Assembly (NCBI GenBank): GCA_934247225.1 | Contig: CAKQJE010000004.1 | Coordinates: 75,363-139,362, forward strand | Direction of reading: 5' to 3' | Source: an uncultured Clostridia bacterium | GTDB lineage: Bacteria; Bacillota; Clostridia; Christensenellales; Borkfalkiaceae | Length of the DNA: 64,000 nucleotides | In this document: positions 17,863 to 25,797 of the stretch, one piece after another | Layout: each line of letters starts with the position of its first letter | Position numbering within the stretch: position 1 is the stretch's first letter | The notes under the pieces: model-generated | Seen by the model: the letters and a program-made list of their open reading frames with translations, nothing else | The model's database searches: none | Told to the model about the DNA's origin: nothing | Position numbers and translations under genes: made by a program

Positions 17863-19029
17863 TCAGTTCTCCGCGATATATTCGGATATCGACTTATAAA
17901 CTTTCAGGTTTTTTATGTTCGCGGCATATTCTTCGCCGAAAAACACCTTTAACGTCTGTTCGCCCGCGAATTGCGAACCGGAAGAGGTCGTCAGGACGGG
18001 ACGAATGCCGACAATCGTCAACCCGTTTATAAAAATCTTCGATTTATCCGTTTCGTTAAGCTTTTTTCCGAGCGCGCTCGAACGATTACGGCTGACCTGA
18101 TTATCGATAGCGGAACTTTCGATTATCGTGACGTTTTCTATTTGCAGATTATCGATTTCGCTCTCTCCGCCGATATTTCCGAGCAATGCCGAAGCGGCTG
18201 TTTCCAAAGGCTTTTCGCCAAGCAGAACTTCGACTTTAACGTTTTTGATTCTTCCGCCGCTCGCGGAAGCGCACAAAAATTGCGAATTGTTGTTTACGGC
18301 TTCGCCTTTTAACGTGAGATCGGAAATTTCACCGTTAAAATCATATACAAGCCCCGCATCTCTTTCCGTTTTGAAATTACTTATCGTATGACCGTTTCCG
18401 CAGATTTTTCCGACAAATTTATATCCTTTCGCGTTATATCCTATCGAGTTTTCGACCGCCCATTCGGCGTCGAGAACAATATCTGCGTCTAACAAATAAT
18501 AAGCGCAAACCGTTTTTAAAACCGCGTTTTCCGAAATAACTTCGTTAGCCGCGAACAAATCGCTCTGATCTCTGATTATTTTCGACCATACGTTGATTTT
18601 GGCGATTATGTTTTTATCCGATGATTTAACAATGTAATAAACCGAAGTTCCGCAGTCGCGGGAATTTAATTCGGAAGAAGACTCCACGTTTTTACCGTAA
18701 ATATCGGTTATAGTCGCTCCGCTTATCTGAATCAGTCCGTTGATATCGGGATTTTCGGAAACGTCGGCGTTTATTTCCTTAATTTCGCCGGACAGCGAGC
18801 AATTTTCGCATACGGCGATACCGTTTTCGATTTTAAATTTATGCCCGAGAGCCTCGGTTTCAACGGTAAACTTTTTGCCGTTTTTAAGCTTGTAAACCTT
18901 CGCTCCGCCCTCTTCGCAGGTCGTTTCCTTTGCCGCGGGATCTGTTTTATCTTCGTCAAGACCTAAAAGCAGCGCTTTGATCTTATTTAAATCGTTCCTT
19001 ACGGTTATTAAATTTATAAAAAATCGGGG
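17863..19029 (-). pseudogene. remnant of a secreted repeat/Ig-type surface protein, N-terminus lost
   Basis: A single frame is open from directly after the AGE epimerase stop (19030-19032) to 17863, about 388 codons. It has no convincing start: the first ATG-like start, a GTG at 18687, is mid-protein. The sequence begins with a dockerin-like stretch (RNDLNKIKALLLG). It continues through a cysteine module with CEEGG and CENC, then a GLUG-like region (GNGHTISNF, ISDLTLKGEAVNNN). This is the style of the large surface proteins at 25.8 and 39 kb. Absence of a signal peptide and start suggests a 5' deletion that joined it to the epimerase gene. Confidence 0.7.
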
Positions 19030-20244
19030 TTATAACAGCTCGGGCAAATCCCCGCCGCAAAGCGACGTTAAAATCTGCTCGCATAAAATAAGGCAACGCG
19101 GTAAATGATAAGGACCTTTCCAGAGCGAGCCTTTCTGCGTATGGGAAACCGTTCCGTCGCGGTGCAGGTATCCGTACCACTCGCCGTATTCCTTATCCGA
19201 GAAATGCGAAAAAGCATAATCGTGCAGTTTTTCGAACTTTTCGAAATATTTCTCGTCGCCCGTAAGTTTATACGCCGTAAGCGTTGAAATAAGACACTCG
19301 CAGTGAACCCACCAGAGTTTCATATCGTGTTCCAATTGTTCGCACGGGCGATTATACAAATCTCTGAAATAGAAAACGCCGCCGTATTCCTTGTCCCACC
19401 CTATATCGAGCGACCAATTAAGAATGTTAAGCGCTTGATTTAAAAGCGTTTTATCGCCCGTTTTTGCCGCGTGATTCATCAAAAACCAACTGTTCTCGAT
19501 ACAATGTCCGGGGTTAATCGTCCTGCCCGTCGGGTTATCGAGAATGCTCCCGTCAGGGAAGACGTTTTCAAGCACGCATTTATACTCTTCTTTATAATGA
19601 AGAGTTATCATATCTTTTATTATTTCCTGTATTATTTTCTCGTAATATTCCTGTTTGCCGCTTATTCTCTGCAACGTCTGCGCCGAACTTACCAAAACCA
19701 TAGGATAAGCGTTTGAATGAAGCGAACGAACGGCTGAGTTTTCTTTCGGCGTGATTTTAAACGGATCGCAATCGGGATTTTTGTATATCCTATACATCAA
19801 ATCGAAATATTTCTCAGCCAAAGCAAGGTCGCTCGGGTTGCCCGAAACCTGATAATATTCGGCAAAGCCGACAACAAGGAAACTTTCCGAAAAGAAATAT
19901 CTGCGCTTTCTCAAAGGCTGTCCGTCTCTCGTGACGGTGAAAAACATTCTGCCGTCGGTATCTATACAATGCTTTTTAATAAACTCTGCGCCGCTTTTCG
20001 CCGCTTTTACCCATTCGGGCTTTTTGCCGTAAACATTGCAAAGTTTCGAGAAAGTCCAAAGGCATCTGCCCTGAAACCATACGCTTTTGTCGTCGTTATA
20101 GCTTTTCCCTTCTCTGTCTACGCTCGATATAAAACCGCCGTATTCCTTATCGATAAGGTCGGATTTTTCCCAAAACGGAATAACGTCGTTTAAGAGCGTT
20201 TCATGATAAAATTTTCTGTATGCATTGATTTTTTCGATATTCAT
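19030..20244 (-). CDS. AGE-family sugar 2-epimerase (N-acylglucosamine 2-epimerase-like)
   Basis: A 404-residue cytoplasmic epimerase of the AGE/renin-binding-protein fold, (alpha/alpha)6 barrel. Recognisable segments are YGGFISSVDREG, the RTINPGHCIENSWFLM block with the catalytic-site histidine, HDMKLWWVHCE and KGPYHLPRCL. The last two resemble GlcNAc 2-epimerases more than cellobiose 2-epimerases. It would interconvert GlcNAc and ManNAc or a related pair. Only a weak GAGAG site precedes the ATG. The C-terminal part of a DUF4127 gene lies directly upstream, and a decayed copy of this epimerase's N-terminus follows the intact DUF4127 gene at 32.7 kb. Confidence 0.88.
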   Translation of the reverse strand: MNIEKINAYRKFYHETLLNDVIPFWEKSDLIDKEYGGFISSVDREGKSYNDDKSVWFQGRCLWTFSKLCNVYGKKPEWVKAAKSGAEFIKKHCIDTDGRMFFTVTRDGQPLRKRRYFFSESFLVVGFAEYYQVSGNPSDLALAEKYFDLMYRIYKNPDCDPFKITPKENSAVRSLHSNAYPMVLVSSAQTLQRISGKQEYYEKIIQEIIKDMITLHYKEEYKCVLENVFPDGSILDNPTGRTINPGHCIENSWFLMNHAAKTGDKTLLNQALNILNWSLDIGWDKEYGGVFYFRDLYNRPCEQLEHDMKLWWVHCECLISTLTAYKLTGDEKYFEKFEKLHDYAFSHFSDKEYGEWYGYLHRDGTVSHTQKGSLWKGPYHLPRCLILCEQILTSLCGGDLPELL

Positions 20245-20259
20245 TTTTTTCTCTCTCTT

Positions 20260-20545
20260 TTATTTTTCTTCGATTTTAAGCCCTATTTCGAACAATCTGC
20301 TCCAAGGCATATAACAATCGGCTATTTTGTATTTTTCGTATATTTCGGGGAATTCGCGGCTTGTAAACTCATTTAAAAGCTGTTCCGCTCTTTCCGAAAC
20401 GGCACACCTCTGACCGTTCGAATCGTAATATGTGCAATCAAGCATTTTAAGCTCGTTATCCCATATATATTTTCTTACATACGCGCAATAAGAAAGGTCT
20501 TCGTAAACCCTTTCGGCGGTAAAAAGCCGATGAGTTTTCGTATCG
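20260..20545 (-). pseudogene. C-terminal fragment of a DUF4127 gene
   Basis: About 95 codons align with the C-terminus of the complete DUF4127 protein at 32792-34318: FTAERVYED, then ELK/ELP, FPEIYEKYKI, DCYMPWSRLFE and IEEK. The upstream three quarters is missing. The sequence switches near 20545 to a repeat-protein fragment read in another frame, so this is a deletion scar. The order DUF4127 then AGE epimerase is kept. Confidence 0.85.
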
Positions 20546-20965
20546 CCCCGCCACCCATAAAACAAACATATCCGCTGTTTTCGTAAACCGTAGCGTTGGT
20601 AAACGAGACGTTTTTAAAAACACCTTCGTCGTTCATATAACCTATTATGCCGCCGCTTTCGTTTCCGAGATCTTGAATCGTCAATCCGTCGACATTATAT
20701 CCGCGACCGTCAAATACACCTTTAAAACCGTAAAGAGCCGAGTTTTGCCAATTTCTGGTAGAATCGGATTTTTTAAGAGTTTCGTTAATACTCCAAAGTT
20801 TTCCGCTGTTGGTAAGAGATTCAAATTCGCCATTGTATGCGATATCGCTATCGAGTACGAAATAGCCGTCGAGTATTCCCGTATTTGCGTAATCACCGTT
20901 GGAACGGGCGATATCTCTCATTTTGTCAAATTCGGTCTTATTGCTTATGATAAGAGTGTAGATAA
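20546..20965 (-). pseudogene. internal fragment of a GLUG-like repeat surface protein
   Basis: About 140 codons match the repeat module of the lipoproteins at 25798-29214 and 39090-42101. The order of motifs is the same: YTLIISNK, GYFVLDSDI, FKGVFDGRGYNVDGLT, GVFKNVSFTNATVY, then a glycine run. Both ends are cut. Upstream it abuts an Abi gene fragment near 20965 and downstream a DUF4127 fragment near 20545. No start codon or signal peptide belongs to it. Confidence 0.82.
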
Positions 20966-21061
20966 CCTCAAAAAGTCTATTGCTTCGTCTTCATCAACAA
21001 TGATCAATCCGTCATTTTTTAGTTTTTCAAGTTGCTGTTCATAAGTAAAAAATTCTTTCAT
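20945..21061 (-). pseudogene. 5' fragment of an Abi_2 (AbiD/AbiF-type) gene
   Basis: An ATG at 21061 starts 32 codons that look like the N-terminus of Abi-family proteins (FFTYEQQLEKLKNDG, then DEAIDFLR). Homology ends near 20966 and a stop follows six codons later. The family normally has about 300 residues and acts in phage abortive infection. The promoter and leader upstream are intact, so a short useless peptide could still be made. Confidence 0.7.
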
Positions 21062-21141
21062 CCCGTTTTCCGTTATAAAGAATTAGGGAGCCCCATAAAT
21101 GGAACTCCCTGCAGACCTCAGTTGCCTAAGGTTCTTTCCGT
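21062..21141 (-). ncRNA. structured leader upstream of the Abi fragment (abiF RNA-like)
   Basis: Between the promoter and the Abi start, two hairpins can be drawn on the minus strand. The first is ACCT/AGGT at 21132-21115. The second is AGGGAG/CTCCCT at 21110-21085, with an inner CCA/TGG pair. Conserved structured RNAs upstream of Abi_2 genes (the abiF motif) are known; assignment here rests on position and simple folding, not on a covariance model. Confidence 0.45.
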
Positions 21142-21147
21142 GTATCT

Positions 21148-21176
21148 ATGATAACACTTTACGAATTCGTTGTCAA
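21148..21176 (-). promoter_or_regulatory. sigma-A promoter of the truncated Abi gene
   Basis: On the minus strand TTGACA (21176-21171), a 17-base spacer, then TATCAT (21153-21148). It is still intact although the gene it served is cut. Confidence 0.78.
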
Positions 21177-21242
21177 GCAATTTTTTAAACATGATGATTA
21201 AGTTTTGCTCTGTTATATCTGATTTTGCCTAATTGTTATCTA

Positions 21243-21657
21243 TTATAATACGATTGCTTGCGGATGGAATGCGTTGATTACGTTCGTTACTCCCTCCGCA
21301 AGATATTCCGTGTTTTTTTCACTACTCTTTCCGCTGTTTTATCGCCTGCACGCAGTGCATCGAACACGATCTTACCGTTTACGTCCTCTTTGTTTCCGGC
21401 CGTAAGTTTCCAAAGAAAACTTTCTTTATCGTTTTCCATAGCCTTTTGTGCCTGACATATCAGAGCGGTTGCCGAAGCGTAGCTTCAAGACAGCCCTTTC
21501 TTCCGCAAGTGCATTTCTCGCCGCCGATTTTAATTACTTCGTGTCCGAGTTCAACGCCCGCTCCGAGATTGCCTTCAAACAATTTGCCGTTGAAAACAAT
21601 TCCGCTGCCCACGCCCATGCCGAGCGTAAGCATTACAAGCGATTTATATTTCTTCCC
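21243..21657 (-). pseudogene. ROK-family kinase fragment, two frameshifts, both ends lost
   Basis: Starting in the frame fused to manA, LVMLTLGMGVGSGIV, GVELGHEVI and CTCGRKGCLEA match the central part of ROK kinases, including the one at 13723-14682. A one-base loss right after GCLEA shifts the frame: the next segment reads YASATALICQAQKAMEN. A second shift in an A7 run leads to EYLAEGVTNVINAFHPQAIVL, then stop at 21243. The ATP-binding N-terminus and the last third are absent, so it cannot be a functional kinase. Confidence 0.85.
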
Positions 21658-22007
21658 CGCGCCGTCGTCCGCCGAAATTATATACCACATTTCGGTTTTG
21701 CCGTTGTCGTGTTCGTATTTCTGCGCGTATTCGTCGTTCGGGTGGACCTGCACCGAAAGATTTTTCGCCGCGTCGATATACTTAATCAGCACGGGAAAGT
21801 CGCCACCGTTTAAGTCAACTGCGTTTCTGTTTTCTTTCAGATATTCGGAAAAGTTTTACCCGTTCCCGAAATCGTGCTTTCGCCGTCTCTATGTACGGAT
21901 ATTTCCCAACTTTCGGCAATGATTCCGTCTTTTTCTCTGCCGAAAAGCGTTTTTAATTTCTCTCCGCCCCAAAGATAATCTTTTAATACCGGCTGTAATT
22001 TTATCAT
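21658..22007 (-). pseudogene. mannose-6-phosphate isomerase (manA) 5' fragment, frameshifted
   Basis: From the ATG at 22007 the sequence begins as class I phosphomannose isomerase: MIKLQPVLKDYLWGG, KLKTLFG, ESWEISVHRDGES. A one-base loss in a T-run after GTGKT puts a stop in frame. The next frame continues with EYLKENRNAVD, PVLIKYIDAAKNLSVQVHP and GKTEMWYII. Homology ends at DDGA (near 21658) and changes without a break to a ROK kinase. The metal-site QVHP region is present but the catalytic C-terminus is gone. Confidence 0.87.
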
Positions 22008-22036
22008 ATTATTTCAGTTTAAAAAGGTTGTGCAAC

Positions 22037-25009
22037 TTATTCAAAACGGAAATAAACTCCGAATTGTAACACCTTATCGGTTATGCGTTTATCTTCGGGC
22101 AATTCGGGACCGCAGCTGTTGCTGCCCACGCCCGAAAAATAGCCGTCGATTGCAAGTTCAAGCGTTTCACCGCGCTTCAAATCGGTAATATGCCTTACTG
22201 ACTGCAAATCTTTGCCGATAAAATCGTTCACTTTGAACGAGAAGAAATCACCTTTTGCGTAAACCGAAAGTTTTGCTCCGCTTTTACCGAAAAGCGATAA
22301 ATGCGAAACTCCGCTCCTTTCGCCGTTTTCCTGCGGGCTGACGTATTCGTAAAACATATCTTTAATATCTTTTGAATAAACGCCCACCATTGCGGCTTCT
22401 TTGTAATCGCAGTAATTTTCGTTCGGTCCAAAGCCTTCCCATTCGACTTTATCGAATAAATTTTCGTTCGGGTTGAGCAGGAAACCGTATCTCGGCAAGT
22501 ACGGTAAATTCTCGTTTTCTTTTATAAGCGTGCAATCAACGCCTAAATCTCCGTTTGAAAAAATCGTATAAACGAATTTGTTGGTAAATTCTTTCGAGCG
22601 TTTCGGCGGCGAGAACAAACTGTTAACCGTAATTTTATAATCGCAACCGACTTTTTCGACGCTATACGAAAGTACCCTGTTCCACATCATATCGAACCCG
22701 TGTTCACGCCATTTTCCGTTGATATACATATCGTTATCCATTTTATAGCGATAGATATTCGGCACGAACGAGTTCACTGCCGCATACGGATTGTAGAACA
22801 AAGATTTTTTATCGGACAGGTAATTTTTACCGTCCTTTTCTATCTTTTCAAACGTGACTGTATGCTTGGAAAAATAATATTTTACGTTGCCGCAATCGAA
22901 AATATAAAACTTCACGTTTTCGGTTACTTTTATTTCTCCGCCCTGCTTTTGCGAAATAACGGGTAAGGTTCTTTTTACAACGTGCTGTTCGCTTCCGCAA
23001 ATTTTGCCGTTACGTTTATAAGTCAACTCGACGAAAACGTTTTCGCCGCAAAGGTTTTCCGAAAGCTTGAATTTTTGAGTTTTTTGCGGTTTTATATCGT
23101 AATCGAGCGCAACTTCTGCGGTTTTGCCGTCTTTAATCACTTTGCACTCTATTTCGTATTTTTCCGAACCCGTAAACGATAACCGACTTGTTATCGAAAG
23201 TTCGTTGCCGCATAACTTAGAATAGAACGGACGATATACGTTCGCGATTTCGTAAGCAGCCGAAGTCAAATCACGGTCGGCGCGCAACATTCCGTCGGCG
23301 CAAAAATTACCGTCGTGAATCCACTCGTTGCCGTCGCCGCCGAAATAAAAATCTTTCTTGTTTTCGGCATAATAAGCGTGGTCGCACCATTCCCATATAC
23401 AACCGCCCATAGAGCGTTCGTTTTCGTATATAGTCGCCCAATATTCTTTCAAACCGCCCGGTCCAACGCCCATAGAATGTGCGTATTCGCACAAAAAGAA
23501 GGGTTTGTTCGGGCGATTGTTCATCATTTCGACCATTTTCTCGCACGAAGGATACATCATAGAAACGACGTCAAAGCCGTTTTCGCCATCCCAATTCCAT
23601 GCGCCTTCATAATGAATGAGCAAATCATTATCGTAAGATTTCAGCAGTTCCGCCATTTTCTTTTGATTTTCGCCGAAACCGGATTCGTTACCCAAACTCC
23701 ACAAAATCACCGATGCATGATATTTATCTCGGGCATACAACCTTTCGATTCTGTCAAGATATTCCGCAAGATAATCAGAAGTTTTACTGAAATAGTCCAG
23801 CGTTTCATCCATAAAGAACGCGCCGTGCGTTTCAAGGTCGGCTTCGTCGATAACGTAAAATCCCATTCTGTCGCAAAGTTCCAACGCCGCAGGGCACGGC
23901 GGATAATGCGAAAATCTTATCGTGTCGATATTCACTTCTTTCATTAAACGGAAGTCTTTTTCGTAATCCTCCGTAGTTAAAGCGCACCCATTATCCGGCG
24001 TTGTATCATGATGATTTACGCCGTGACATTTTACGGGAACGCCGTTCACATTAAATACGCCGTTTTCTATTTCGAAAGCACGGAAGCCCACCGGAATACT
24101 TACGTTTTCAACTTCTTTTCCGTTCATGAAAACCGACAAACTCAAATCGTATAAAACGGGATTTTCGGCGTTCCATTCCGACGGATTATCAACGGAGAAC
24201 CCGATAGTGCTTTCACCTTTAACTTGTTTTCTATCGGTAAAAACAACTCTGCCGTCTTTATCGGTCAACGTAACGCAAAGTTCGCTCGGTTTTTCCGTTT
24301 GCATTTCTACGGCAACTCTACTATCGTAAGCATTGCCGTGCTTTTTACAAGTCCATGCAACATCGTAAATACCGTTTTCGATTACGTCGGTAATATATAC
24401 CTCGCGGAAAATTCCGTTGTTACGAAGCATATCCTGACACTCGAACCAACTGCCCGTCGTCCATTTATACACGATGACCTTAATATCGTTTTCGCCGTCT
24501 GATAAACAATCGGTAATATCAAACTCGGACGGGTAATGACTTCCCTGACTGTATCCGACATATTTGCCGTTAATAAACAAATCGAACCCCGCGCTTACGC
24601 CTTGAAACGTTATTATCGAACGAGATAAATTTTTTGCTTTTTTATAACTGAATTTCCTTTTATAAACCGCACCGGGAGCGCAATCGGGAACGTAAGGCGG
24701 CGTTGCGGGGAACGGATAAGCAACGTTGATATAAAACGGCTTTTCGTACCCTGCAAATTGCCAGACGTCGGGAACGCTTATTTCGTCGGTATAAGTCTGT
24801 TCGACTGTATCGAATGCTTCGCGGATATTTTCGTAATACGCAAAATTCCACTTACCATTAAGAGAATGACATCTCGTCGTGTTTTTCGTGCCTGCAATAT
24901 TGCCTGCATTTGTCGCCTTGCTTTCGTAAGGAATGAAGTAACTTCTTGCTTTCAGGCGGTTTTGCTGTAAAACTTCGTTGTTAAGATGGTTGTTAAAATC
25001 GAATTGCAT
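22037..25009 (-). CDS. lacZ: GH2 beta-galactosidase, LacZ type
   Basis: A 990-residue GH2 enzyme with the LacZ domain order: jelly-roll sugar-binding domain, Ig-like domain, TIM barrel, second Ig-like domain and beta-sandwich (small-chain) domain. The acid/base is Glu442 in LWSLGNESGFG and the nucleophile Glu508 in FLCEYAHSMG. No signal peptide is seen, so it hydrolyses imported beta-galactosides in the cytoplasm. TAGGAAAC precedes the ATG. Directly downstream, 29 bases away, is the manA-ROK relic, so this operon once included sugar-phosphate steps. Family members with other beta-glycoside specificities exist. Confidence 0.93.
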   Translation of the reverse strand: MQFDFNNHLNNEVLQQNRLKARSYFIPYESKATNAGNIAGTKNTTRCHSLNGKWNFAYYENIREAFDTVEQTYTDEISVPDVWQFAGYEKPFYINVAYPFPATPPYVPDCAPGAVYKRKFSYKKAKNLSRSIITFQGVSAGFDLFINGKYVGYSQGSHYPSEFDITDCLSDGENDIKVIVYKWTTGSWFECQDMLRNNGIFREVYITDVIENGIYDVAWTCKKHGNAYDSRVAVEMQTEKPSELCVTLTDKDGRVVFTDRKQVKGESTIGFSVDNPSEWNAENPVLYDLSLSVFMNGKEVENVSIPVGFRAFEIENGVFNVNGVPVKCHGVNHHDTTPDNGCALTTEDYEKDFRLMKEVNIDTIRFSHYPPCPAALELCDRMGFYVIDEADLETHGAFFMDETLDYFSKTSDYLAEYLDRIERLYARDKYHASVILWSLGNESGFGENQKKMAELLKSYDNDLLIHYEGAWNWDGENGFDVVSMMYPSCEKMVEMMNNRPNKPFFLCEYAHSMGVGPGGLKEYWATIYENERSMGGCIWEWCDHAYYAENKKDFYFGGDGNEWIHDGNFCADGMLRADRDLTSAAYEIANVYRPFYSKLCGNELSITSRLSFTGSEKYEIECKVIKDGKTAEVALDYDIKPQKTQKFKLSENLCGENVFVELTYKRNGKICGSEQHVVKRTLPVISQKQGGEIKVTENVKFYIFDCGNVKYYFSKHTVTFEKIEKDGKNYLSDKKSLFYNPYAAVNSFVPNIYRYKMDNDMYINGKWREHGFDMMWNRVLSYSVEKVGCDYKITVNSLFSPPKRSKEFTNKFVYTIFSNGDLGVDCTLIKENENLPYLPRYGFLLNPNENLFDKVEWEGFGPNENYCDYKEAAMVGVYSKDIKDMFYEYVSPQENGERSGVSHLSLFGKSGAKLSVYAKGDFFSFKVNDFIGKDLQSVRHITDLKRGETLELAIDGYFSGVGSNSCGPELPEDKRITDKVLQFGVYFRFE

Positions 25010-25037
25010 TTTTATTATGTTTCCTATGCAGTATATT

Positions 25038-25065
25038 TCTATATTCAGCGAGGTAAGTCGGACAA
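25038..25065 (-). promoter_or_regulatory. possible lacZ promoter
   Basis: On the minus strand TTGTCC (25065-25060), a 16-base spacer, then TATAGA (25043-25038), about 28 bases upstream of the ATG. The match is moderate; it lies between the inverted-repeat element and lacZ. Confidence 0.4.
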
Positions 25066-25085
25066 AATTATGAAGAAATCTAAAC

Positions 25086-25663
25086 TATGCCAGACAAGAA
25101 TAAAACGAACCGTGGTTTGACGGCAAATTTTTGACTAATACGTCGTTACGCTCGCGGCTTATACGTCAAGTATTAACCAGTTCGCGTGCCTTGTCTTAGC
25201 CTAAAATTTCGCCGCCAGACTTGTAGCCGAGAAGAACCTCTGATAAACTCGCCTTGAAGCCGTCTTTTCTATGCTTTACGGCAAATCCGCCCTCGTAGTA
25301 TTTGTATACAACTTCTGTCTCCTTCGCCATAAATCATTAGAAAATACGGCTTCAAGGTTGCCCTATATATTAAGTCATCGATACCGCAAATTTTCAGGTG
25401 CGCCTTGCGATTAAGGCAAGGCGTTTCCGCGGGTTAGTATACAAATACAAGCCGTGGAAAGAACGAAGAATTAAGCGTAAGGCACGCCTGAAAATCGAGT
25501 TTAGCAGGGGTTCTTCTCGACTATCAACCAAAACGTCGTTATTTTCGATGAATTTTGGCGAAGGCGAACGCAGATGTACTTACCGTACTTCAAGCGAGAA
25601 TTTGCCAAAAAACGCGGAAATAACGGCGTTTTGGCAAGGTTCGTATTACTCTTGTCTGGCATA
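25086..25663. mobile_element. MITE-like element with 26-bp terminal inverted repeats
   Basis: Bases 25086-25111 (starting TATGCCAGACAAG) and 25638-25663 are inverted copies differing at about three positions. The ends are TA, which fits a TA-target mechanism, but a target duplication beyond TA is not evident. Inside, further inverted homology is seen: GTATACAAATAC and a GTTCTTCTCG-containing block occur in both arms. No transposase is encoded. It separates lacZ from the upstream lipoprotein gene. Confidence 0.65.
25196..25330 (-). CDS. possible 44-residue protein inside the inverted-repeat element
   Basis: A complete frame from ATG 25330 to TAA 25196, hydrophilic, ending YKSGGEILG. No ribosome binding site is visible. 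The right arm of the element carries a diverged inverted copy of part of it (VYKY conserved). It may be a real small gene, a shared repeat tail, or chance; nothing allows a function. Confidence 0.25.
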   Translation of the reverse strand: MAKETEVVYKYYEGGFAVKHRKDGFKASLSEVLLGYKSGGEILG

Positions 25664-25668
25664 AAGGC

Positions 25669-25700
25669 TGTCGCAAGAAAAACTCAGTTTTCTTGCGACA
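25669..25700. terminator. 13-bp perfect hairpin downstream of the 25.8-kb lipoprotein gene
   Basis: TGTCGCAAGAAAA and TTTTCTTGCGACA (25669-25681, 25688-25700) pair perfectly around a six-base loop. It lies about 100 bases past the lipoprotein stop. No long T-run follows on the minus strand, so it could be a weak terminator or a mRNA-end stabilising hairpin. Confidence 0.5.
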
Positions 25701-25797
25701 ACCCGAACAGTATTATTGCTCTGTTAACTACAGAAATGGAGCACGTTAATAAATAATTGCTCACTGTTTATGTTTAGTTTTGTTTCCCTTGCCTGAA

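Noticed and set aside
20475..20921. 148-codon frame as an independent protein
   Set aside because: Its ends are foreign: the last part runs into the DUF4127 fragment out of frame and it has no own start, so it is treated as a fragment.
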